Shown here: positions 57,908-64,000 of the stretch, piece by piece
How the letters are laid out: the number at the start of each line of letters is the position of its first letter
How positions within the stretch are numbered: the stretch's first letter is position 1
NCBI GenBank assembly: GCA_958295865.1
Contig: CATQHF010000003.1
Span: 1 to 64,000, forward strand
DNA length: 64,000 nt
DNA from: an uncultured Dehalococcoidia bacterium
GTDB lineage: Bacteria; Chloroflexota; Dehalococcoidia; Lucifugimonadales; JADFKI01
Reading direction: 5' to 3'
Position numbers and translations under genes: made by a program
The notes under the pieces: model-generated
Told to the model about the DNA's origin: nothing
The model's database searches: none
The model's input: the letters and a program-made list of their open reading frames with translations, nothing else

Positions 57908-59953
57908 ATGGCGTACTCGATTAGGTGGCTGATTGGCTTCAGTTTTGTTCTGGCGCTGCTGGTTCAGTTGGGTTGCACCAGAGAGGTTGAAGTGGTTCGG
58001 GAAGTGGAGGTGGTCAAAGAGGTGGTGGTTACGCCCACGCCGGGCGCCGCTGCGTCTTCTCAGGCGGGCGCGGCTTCAACTGCTGCCGCTCCGACGAGCG
58101 CGGCGCAGCCCGCTCCCACGCAAGCCGCCGCTACGCAGTCTTCGCAAGCGAGTTCGGGCGATGAGGAAAAGGTTTATCAGATAGGCATTTCGGCGGACTT
58201 GACGACTACCAACTATTGGGCTTATCTGGGGCCGGACGGCACCGTTTGGAACCTGTATGTTTTGGGGGGAAGCAACACGACGCTCTATACTTATTCGGCT
58301 CAGCGGTTTGACTGGGTTCCCGCGCTCGCCGCGGATTTTCCGTCGACGCTCGCGGAGGAAACGGTCGGAGGGCAGACGCTTTGGACGACCGAGGTGGACT
58401 TGAAGCGGGGGGTCAAGTGGAGCGACGGGAATGATGTTACCGCAGAGGACTTTGTGTTCACGGCGCACACCGCGACTGAGTTGCAGCTCAGCGGCAATTG
58501 GCCCTCCATAGTGGATCCTGAGTTCTTCGACCATGCGGAGGCACTCGACCCGTATAGGCTGAAGATATATTTCAAGCAGAAGCCCGGCTTGGCACGCTGG
58601 CAGTTTGGGCTGGCGTTCATGCCTATCTTCTCCAAGGCTTACTGGGAGCCGATTGTGGCGGAGGCAAAGCAGGCGGGAGAGATCACGGAGCAGCAAAAGA
58701 CGCTGTATGCCCATGTTCCCCAAGACGAACCTACGGCGGGCGGCTTCCGGTTCGGCAAGTGGGAGCAGGGGGCTTTCGCGGAGAAGTCCAAGAACCAGGA
58801 CTACTACTTCAGCGACAGCGTGGTGGTCGAATACGCCAACGGGTCTTATGCGGAGTCGAAGCAGGGTGCTTATGAGTTCACCGCCTACGGGGAAGCGGTC
58901 GGCGACAAGACGCTGGAATATACGGTGGGGCCTTATGCGGACAGCACAATCTACTCCATCTATGGCAGTCAGGACGCCACCGTGCTTGCCATGAAGAAGG
59001 GTGATATAGATTTCATGCTCAATCCTCTGGGGCTGTCGAAGGGATTGCAGGAGCAGTTGGAGGGTGAGGACGGATTGGCTACGATAGAAAATCCGTCTGA
59101 CGGCGTGCGGTATCTGGGCTTCAATTTTCGCAAGCCGCCTATGGATAACAAGGCGTTCCGGCAGGCGGTGGCAACTCTTATAGACAAGGAGTTTCTGACG
59201 GATACGGTGCTTCAGGGCGTGGCTATACCCGTGTACACGATGGTGCCTGAGGGCAACGCGGCTTGGCACAACGCGGATGTGCCGCATATCGGGCAGGGCA
59301 TGACGCGGGGGGAGCGAATCGATAGGGCGGTGGAGCTGCTGAAGGAAGCGGGGTTCACCTGGGAGGTCGAGCCACAGATCAGCGAGGACGGGCGGTTTGT
59401 GGAGCAGCGCGGGGAGGGCTTGAAGATGCCCAACGGCGAGCCGATTCCCGCGATGGAGGTGCTTGCGCCCAGCGCAGGCTATGATCCGCTGCGCTCTACC
59501 TTCGCCATTTGGATTGAGCGGTGGATGAATGAGGTGGGGATTCCGCTGAGAGCCGACCTTACGGGCTTCAATCTTATAGTGGAGAAGGTGCTCGATCAGC
59601 AGGACTTCGACATGTGGATTTTGGGCTGGGCGCTCAGCCCCTATCCTGACTACTTGGAGGCGTTCTTTCACAGCCGTCATTCGGAGCTGGAGGGGTACAA
59701 CCCGGGTGGATATGACAACCCTGAGTTCGACCGCCTAGCGGACGAGTTCTTGGCGGAGACGGAGCTGGACGCGGCGCGCGGGCAAGCGTTTCAGATGCAG
59801 GCGTTCTTGGCGGAGGATCTGCCTTATGTGGTGTTGTTCACGACTCCGATAGTGGAGACCTATCGGAGCGATCGCTTGGAGTTTCCGTATACTGAAAATC
59901 TGGGTGGACTTCAGAATGTTGCCGGGCTGCCCACCGTGGTCAAGATCAAGTAG
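57908..59953 (+). CDS. Peptide-type ABC transporter substrate-binding lipoprotein (SBP family 5)
   Basis: This binding protein delivers oligopeptides, nickel or related solutes to the permeases encoded next to it. The start at 57908 follows AGAGGTGG. The signal peptide ends in VQLGC, and the following tail is EVEVV-REVEVV-KEVVV and a long Ala/Ser/Thr linker, a style common in Chloroflexota. The SBP_bac_5 domain is recognisable by WTTEVDLKRGVKWSDGNDVTAEDFVFT, KKGDIDFMLNPLG and YLGFNFRKPPMDNKAFRQAVA, and has KEAGFTWEVEP near the end. Length is 681 aa. It is the first gene of an importer operon with two permeases and two ATPases. Confidence 0.93.
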   Translation: MAYSIRWLIGFSFVLALLVQLGCTREVEVVREVEVVKEVVVTPTPGAAASSQAGAASTAAAPTSAAQPAPTQAAATQSSQASSGDEEKVYQIGISADLTTTNYWAYLGPDGTVWNLYVLGGSNTTLYTYSAQRFDWVPALAADFPSTLAEETVGGQTLWTTEVDLKRGVKWSDGNDVTAEDFVFTAHTATELQLSGNWPSIVDPEFFDHAEALDPYRLKIYFKQKPGLARWQFGLAFMPIFSKAYWEPIVAEAKQAGEITEQQKTLYAHVPQDEPTAGGFRFGKWEQGAFAEKSKNQDYYFSDSVVVEYANGSYAESKQGAYEFTAYGEAVGDKTLEYTVGPYADSTIYSIYGSQDATVLAMKKGDIDFMLNPLGLSKGLQEQLEGEDGLATIENPSDGVRYLGFNFRKPPMDNKAFRQAVATLIDKEFLTDTVLQGVAIPVYTMVPEGNAAWHNADVPHIGQGMTRGERIDRAVELLKEAGFTWEVEPQISEDGRFVEQRGEGLKMPNGEPIPAMEVLAPSAGYDPLRSTFAIWIERWMNEVGIPLRADLTGFNLIVEKVLDQQDFDMWILGWALSPYPDYLEAFFHSRHSELEGYNPGGYDNPEFDRLADEFLAETELDAARGQAFQMQAFLAEDLPYVVLFTTPIVETYRSDRLEFPYTENLGGLQNVAGLPTVVKIK

Positions 59954-59986
59954 GGGTTTCTTTTCGGGTGGTTTGGCGGGGCGCTC

Positions 59987-60105
59987 TGTCCTTCGACAGG
60001 CTCAGGACGAACGAGAATTGCATTGGTTTGGCGGGGTATGCTGTCCTTCGACAGGCTCAGGACGAACGAAAATTGCATGTCCCTCGACAGGCTTAGGATG
60101 AACGG
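59987..60105. repeat. Three tandem GTCC-TCGACAGGCT-AGGA-GAACG units
   Basis: Units begin at about 59987, 60051 and 60078. The first two are separated by GAGAATTGCATTGGTTTGGCGGGGTATGC-type sequence; the third is diverged (CCCTCGACAGGCTTAGGATG). They fill the 185-bp gap between the binding protein and the first permease, where they may act as an attenuating stem. Confidence 0.75.
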
Positions 60106-60138
60106 GATTTCGGGCGCTGAAATCAGGAGTTAGATGCG

Positions 60139-61290
60139 ATGACAGGCTACCTGCTCCGTCGTGCAGGACAGATAGTTCTGACGCTGTTTCTGATAGTTAC
60201 TTTCGCGTTCTTTCTGGTGCAGGCGCAGCCCGGCGACTATGCTTCCTTCTATGCGCTCAACCCTGACCTGCCTTATGAGGTGCGGGAGCAGATAAGGGCG
60301 TCGTTTGGCTTGGATAAGCCGCTGTGGCAGCAGTACTTGATACATCTGAGGAACACCTTTACCGGGAACTTCGGCGTATCATTCGGTCATTTTCCGCGTC
60401 CGGTGATGGATGTGCTGTGGGAGCGAGTGCCTCGGACGGCGGTGCTGTTTCTCACCGCTACGGTGGCGTCTTTCTATATGGGGTTCTTTCTGGGGAAGGC
60501 TATCGCGTGGCGGCGGGGCAGCGCGCTGGAGTATGCGGCGACCATATCGGGGGCGACGCTGTTCACGGCGTTCACGCCGGCTTTCGCGCTGATGATGATT
60601 TGGATATTCGCCTTCAGGCTGGGCTGGTTTCCGGTGGGCAAGTTTCTGGATCCGCTGGTATGGCGGAGCGCGGATGTGAGCGCGAACTATGTGTTCGGCT
60701 TCATGCTCGTCAGCGCCGCGCTCTTCAGCGTCTTCGCTTTCGCAGTTCCGCTTGCATTGAGGCGGTCGGGGCGCGTGCGGCTCAGAGCGGCGGCGGCTCC
60801 GGTTATTTTGGCGGGGGCGGTCGTCGTCGCGCTGGCGTGGGGCTTCTCAGGGATTGGCGGGCTGGCGCTGGACATACTCAAGCACATGGTTTTGCCCATC
60901 GTTACGCTCACGCTCATATCGTTTGCGGGCACGATGCTGCTTACGCGGAACAGCATGCTGGAGACGGTGCGGGAGGACTATATCATGGCGGCGCGCGCCA
61001 AGGGGCTGCCGGAGAATGTGGTGAGGGACCGTCATGCCGCGCGAAACGCTCTGCTGCCGGTTGTAACGAGCCTGGTGTATAGCCTGATTTTCGCCATAGA
61101 CGGCAGCGTGATAATCGAGGGCGTGTTTTCGTGGCCCGGCACCGGCATGACGCTGCTGCAAGCGGTACGCACGGAGGACTTGCCGCTGGTCTTGGGCGCG
61201 ATGCTTTTCATCGGGCTGTTTTCGCTGCTTGCCCATGTGATAGTGGATATTCTGTATGTGTATCTGGACCCGAGGATACGCTACCAGTGA
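60139..61290 (+). CDS. Peptide-type ABC transporter permease, DppB-like
   Basis: The 383-residue protein has the DppB layout: an N-terminal helix (LLRRAGQIVLTLFLIVTFAFFLVQAQPGD), the segment IRASFGLDKPLWQQYLIHLRNTFTGNFGVSF, and the permease loop EDYIMAARAKGLPENVVRDRHAARNALLP (EAA motif, which contacts the ATPases). It is about 50 residues longer than the usual DppB, owing to an additional hydrophobic and Arg-rich part at about 190-240. The next gene starts within its stop codon (GTGA). Confidence 0.94.
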   Translation: MTGYLLRRAGQIVLTLFLIVTFAFFLVQAQPGDYASFYALNPDLPYEVREQIRASFGLDKPLWQQYLIHLRNTFTGNFGVSFGHFPRPVMDVLWERVPRTAVLFLTATVASFYMGFFLGKAIAWRRGSALEYAATISGATLFTAFTPAFALMMIWIFAFRLGWFPVGKFLDPLVWRSADVSANYVFGFMLVSAALFSVFAFAVPLALRRSGRVRLRAAAAPVILAGAVVVALAWGFSGIGGLALDILKHMVLPIVTLTLISFAGTMLLTRNSMLETVREDYIMAARAKGLPENVVRDRHAARNALLPVVTSLVYSLIFAIDGSVIIEGVFSWPGTGMTLLQAVRTEDLPLVLGAMLFIGLFSLLAHVIVDILYVYLDPRIRYQ

Positions 61291-62291
61291 TTACGCGCGG
61301 GACGAACCATCCCACAGGCGCGGGTGAATCGCCCGAACCGCCGCAGATAGATTTGAGCGGGGGAAGGTCGCAGGTCGTTCTGACGAGGATGCGGCTCGCG
61401 GCGCGCTCGTTCAAGGGCGGCTGGGCGATATTCATGGAGAGTCGCATCGGGCTGCTGGCGCTGGCAATCATCCTAATCTTCGCGCTGATGGCGGTTTCGC
61501 ATCCCGTACTGATGGCTACGGTGTGGGACGCGGGGACATACGACCCGGTTACCGGGTATGCCTTCGACCAAACGGAGCAGCCCGCGCCGCCAAGCCGGAG
61601 GCATCTTTTGGGGACGGACTCGCTGGGGCGGGATGTGCTCAGCCAGCTGCTTTGGAGCACCCGTTCAGAGTTCATTCTGGGGATAACGGCAGCGTTGGTA
61701 ACGGTAGCCATAGCGACCACGGTGGGCGCGGTAGCCGCTTACTACGGCGGTCTGGTGGACGCTTTCTTCATGCGACTGGCGGACTTGATAATCGCGCTGC
61801 CAGCCATTTCGCTGCTAATCGTGCTGAGCGCCCTCTTCGAGTTGAACCTCTTCTATCTGGCGCTTATCATTGGCGTGCTGGGGGGCTTCGGGGGAACGGC
61901 GATAATCTTGAAGTCGCAGGCGCTGAGTATCAAGGTCAAGCCGTACATCGAGGCGGCGCGAGTTGCCGGGGGCAGCCATTTTCACATCATCGCGGTGCAT
62001 ATCATTCCCAATCTGCTGCCGCTGTCGCTGCTCTACATGATGTTCACGGTTACGGGCGCAATCTTCGCGGAGGCGGTGCTGTCGTTCCTGGGGCTGCTGG
62101 ACTTGAGGATGAGCTGGGGCATAATGATTCATACGGCGAATACGGGAGGGTATCTGCTGGGTGGCACTCGGTATTGGTGGCTGGTAGTTCCGGCGGGGGC
62201 GTCGATCACTTTGCTGTGCAGCGCGTTCTATCTGGGCGGGCGGGCGCTTGATGAGGTGGTCAACCCTAGGCTGAGGCGTCGGTATGAGTGA
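61287..62291 (+). CDS. Peptide-type ABC transporter permease, DppC-like
   Basis: The 334-residue protein starts with GTG 61287 overlapping the stop of the first permease. The extension to 61131 in the same frame is read through the coding region of the neighbour and is not real. It has the DppC features: helix ESRIGLLALAIILIFALMAV, the periplasmic stretch HLLGTDSLGRDVLSQLLWSTR, and the EAA loop PYIEAARVAGGSHFHIIAVHIIPNLLP. C-terminus as in family (GGRALDEVVNPRLRRR). Together with the DppB-like subunit it forms the channel. Confidence 0.94.
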   Translation: MITRGTNHPTGAGESPEPPQIDLSGGRSQVVLTRMRLAARSFKGGWAIFMESRIGLLALAIILIFALMAVSHPVLMATVWDAGTYDPVTGYAFDQTEQPAPPSRRHLLGTDSLGRDVLSQLLWSTRSEFILGITAALVTVAIATTVGAVAAYYGGLVDAFFMRLADLIIALPAISLLIVLSALFELNLFYLALIIGVLGGFGGTAIILKSQALSIKVKPYIEAARVAGGSHFHIIAVHIIPNLLPLSLLYMMFTVTGAIFAEAVLSFLGLLDLRMSWGIMIHTANTGGYLLGGTRYWWLVVPAGASITLLCSAFYLGGRALDEVVNPRLRRRYE

Positions 62292-62309
62292 TTTTTGCGG
62301 GTGGGGCGT

Positions 62310-63323
62310 ATGGCGATGTTGAAGGCTAATCCGGTCATCAAGGTTGTGAATCTCAGCCTGCGCTACTTGACGCGGCAGGGCGAGGTCAAGGCTGTGCAGG
62401 ATGTCAGCTTCGAGCTGGCAAAGGGGCAGTCGCTGGGGCTGGTTGGCGAGTCGGGATGCGGCAAGACTTCGGTCGCCAATTGCCTGATGCGGTTGCTGCC
62501 GGACAACGCGCGGTTGACGGCGGGGCAGGTTTTGCTCGACGGTCAAGACCTGCTGTCGCTGGCTGAAGATGATATTCGGCATTATCGCTGGCGACGCATA
62601 GCGATGGTGTTTCAGGCGGCGATGAACTCGCTCGATCCGGTGTATAAGGTGGGGGAGCAGGTGGTCGAGGCGATTGAGGCGCATGGCGTGGAAAGCACGG
62701 CGGCAGATGCCAATGAACGGGTGGCGCGGTTGTTTCGCATGGTGGGGCTAGATCCCCAATTGATGGAGCGATACCCGCATGAGTTCAGCGGCGGGATGCG
62801 CCAGAGGGCGGTCATCGCAATGGCGTTGTCCTGCGATCCCGATGTGATTATCGCCGATGAGCCGACTACCGCGCTGGATGTGATTGTGCAGGACAGGATA
62901 TTGAGGGAGCTGAAGGGCATACAGCAAGAGCTTCAGATGTGCATAATCTACATAAGCCACGATATTGGCGTGGTGGCGGAAGTAACCGATATGACCGGGG
63001 TGATGTACGCGGGTCGCTTGGTGGAGTATGGGGATACCGCCGATGTGTTCCGCGCGCCCATCCATCCCTATACGGCTGCGCTCATGGCTTCGTTTCCGAG
63101 CATAAGCGGCGAGAAGCGGGCGCTTGCTACGCTGTCGGGCGAGCCTCCCAACCTGATAGACCCGCCATCGGGGTGTTCGTTCCACCCGCGCTGTCCGCAT
63201 GCTACGGAAGTGTGCCGAACGGAGTATCCGCCGCGCGTAAGCCGGGGGAGTCATTGGGCTAGGTGCTGGCATCCGTTGAACGAAACGCCGACCTCGGCAG
63301 ACTTGCGTCAGGGGGCGGGATAG
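62310..63323 (+). CDS. Peptide-type ABC transporter ATPase, DppD-like
   Basis: The 337-residue ATPase has Walker [10 protein letters not shown], the signature FSGGMRQRAVIAMAL, Walker B VIIADEPTTALD and the switch His in YISHDIG. The C-terminal oligopeptide-ATPase extension has the Cys-containing motif SGCSFHPRCPHATEVC, which in this family may carry a FeS cluster. ATG 62310 follows GGTGGGG; an upstream TTG at 62295 is less likely. It lies 18 bases after the second permease. Confidence 0.94.
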   Translation: MAMLKANPVIKVVNLSLRYLTRQGEVKAVQDVSFELAKGQSLGLVGESGCGKTSVANCLMRLLPDNARLTAGQVLLDGQDLLSLAEDDIRHYRWRRIAMVFQAAMNSLDPVYKVGEQVVEAIEAHGVESTAADANERVARLFRMVGLDPQLMERYPHEFSGGMRQRAVIAMALSCDPDVIIADEPTTALDVIVQDRILRELKGIQQELQMCIIYISHDIGVVAEVTDMTGVMYAGRLVEYGDTADVFRAPIHPYTAALMASFPSISGEKRALATLSGEPPNLIDPPSGCSFHPRCPHATEVCRTEYPPRVSRGSHWARCWHPLNETPTSADLRQGAG

Positions 63324-63330
63324 GCAGGAT

Positions 63331-64000
63331 ATGGAGAACGCGCGCCGTAGTGAAACCGGACAAGAGTTTCTGGTCGCCGTAGATGGGCTGACCAAGAAGT
63401 TCCCGGTTGCCAGAAACTTGTTCCGAAAGCCTTCCAGCTTCATACACGCCGTTGATGGCGTGTCTTTTCGGCTGGCGCGCGGGGAAAGCCTCGGCGTGGT
63501 GGGCGAGTCGGGGTGCGGCAAGACGACCGTGGGCAAGTTGCTGGTCAAGCTGCTGGAGCCTACGGAGGGCGACATACTCTTTCGCTTTCCCGACGCTTCC
63601 ATGGGCAAGGGCTATCCTGAAAGCGCGGTGAGTGCGTCCACCATAAGCGGACGGCAGTTGCGGGCGTTCCGCCGTCAGGCGCAGATGATTTTTCAGGATC
63701 CTTACGAATCCATGAACCCCAGGCGGACGATATATGACACCATCGCCGAACCTCTGTCGGTTCAGGGGATTGGCGGCGTGCTGGATCGCATGGATCAGGT
63801 TACGGACATTCTGACGCTGGTAGGACTCACGCCCGCGACGACCTTCTTGTTTCGCTATCCGCATGAGCTTTCGGGAGGGCAGCGGCAGCGGGTGGCGATA
63901 GCGCGCGCGCTGGTTATCGAGCCGTCCTTCGTGGTGGCGGATGAACCCACCTCCATGCTGGATGTGTCCAGCCGCACGGGTATTATGTCGCTGATGCAAG
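63331..64000 (+). CDS. Peptide-type ABC transporter ATPase, DppF-like, 3' end outside window
   Basis: The gene starts seven bases after the DppD-like gene and runs off the window after 223 codons. It has [17 protein letters not shown], Walker [15 protein letters not shown], the Q-loop [15 protein letters not shown] typical for DppF/OppF, and the signature [16 protein letters not shown]. The Walker B is [13 protein letters not shown]. An insertion of about 25 residues between Walker A and the Q-loop ([20 protein letters not shown]) is longer than usual. With the DppD-like protein it would form the nucleotide-binding heterodimer. Confidence 0.93.
   Translation, partial: MENARRSETGQEFLVAVDGLTKKFPVARNLFRKPSSFIHAVDGVSFRLARGESLGVVGESGCGKTTVGKLLVKLLEPTEGDILFRFPDASMGKGYPESAVSASTISGRQLRAFRRQAQMIFQDPYESMNPRRTIYDTIAEPLSVQGIGGVLDRMDQVTDILTLVGLTPATTFLFRYPHELSGGQRQRVAIARALVIEPSFVVADEPTSMLDVSSRTGIMSLMQ

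Overview
The window is 64 kb of GC-rich bacterial chromosome, with many GTG and TTG starts and short operons on both strands. Gene content points to a free-living member of the Chloroflexota, probably of the Dehalococcoidia/SAR202 type. The signs are CaiB/BaiF CoA-transferases of the formyl-CoA transferase type, a form II CoxL-like molybdenum hydroxylase, a DUF1800 protein, a myo-inositol phospholipid cluster, and a substrate-binding lipoprotein with an EVEVV/KEVVV tail after its lipid-anchored Cys. This placement is an inference from content; no marker gene was compared.

Layout. 1-8 kb: end of a 5'-3' exonuclease, tRNA-Arg(CCG), a collagen-like lipoprotein, glmU coupled to a one-chain HSDR_N/N6-adenine methylase/specificity protein, an MFS transporter and a small unknown protein. 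8-11 kb: a CaiB/BaiF transferase and a protein with an internal duplication, set among repeats. 11-14 kb: inositol-3-phosphate synthase, a PimA-like glycosyltransferase and a CDP-alcohol phosphatidyltransferase. 14-21.4 kb: an envelope region with two HExxH membrane-anchored peptidase-like proteins, an oxidoreductase and hflK-hflC. 21.5-26 kb: ybeY-dnaX-ybaB-recR-recO, then an amidohydrolase. 27-33 kb: DUF1800 and NHL proteins, dprA, topA. 34-39.6 kb: a flippase-like membrane protein and a MacAB-like export system. 40.5-50.5 kb: Xer recombinase, CoxL-like subunit, orphan antitoxin, CoxD-like ATPase, small enzymes, a ThDP decarboxylase, dinB and a cupin. 50.5-54 kb: duplicated DUF2283 genes, a caiB remnant, a DUF5678-like/retropepsin-like pair, a second CaiB and fmt. 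54-57.8 kb: DUF192 lipoprotein and mutS2. 57.9-64 kb: a peptide-type ABC importer running off the right edge.

The most distinctive property is the load of short dispersed repeats. One family is a MITE-like element with about 17-bp terminal inverted repeats. One copy is flanked by a perfect 7-bp direct repeat, and a 102-bp copy appears to derive from the 161-bp form by loss of one of two internal hairpins. A second, 82-bp family has AGGACTTACGC ends and sits next to the first at two loci. Other repeats include (GAATTAA)n-headed units of about 172 bp, mirror hairpins of the CGCAGGAATGACG type, GACAGGCTCAGGACGAACG units and ATGGACAGGAT units. Several touch genes: a 204-bp triple repeat lies in frame inside mutS2, a MITE supplies two bases of a stop codon, a hairpin fragment encodes the tail of an oxidoreductase, and a partial caiB copy supplies the end of a DUF2283 gene.

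No CRISPR array, rRNA, prophage or complete insertion sequence was found, and no transposase that could mobilise the MITE families is encoded here.
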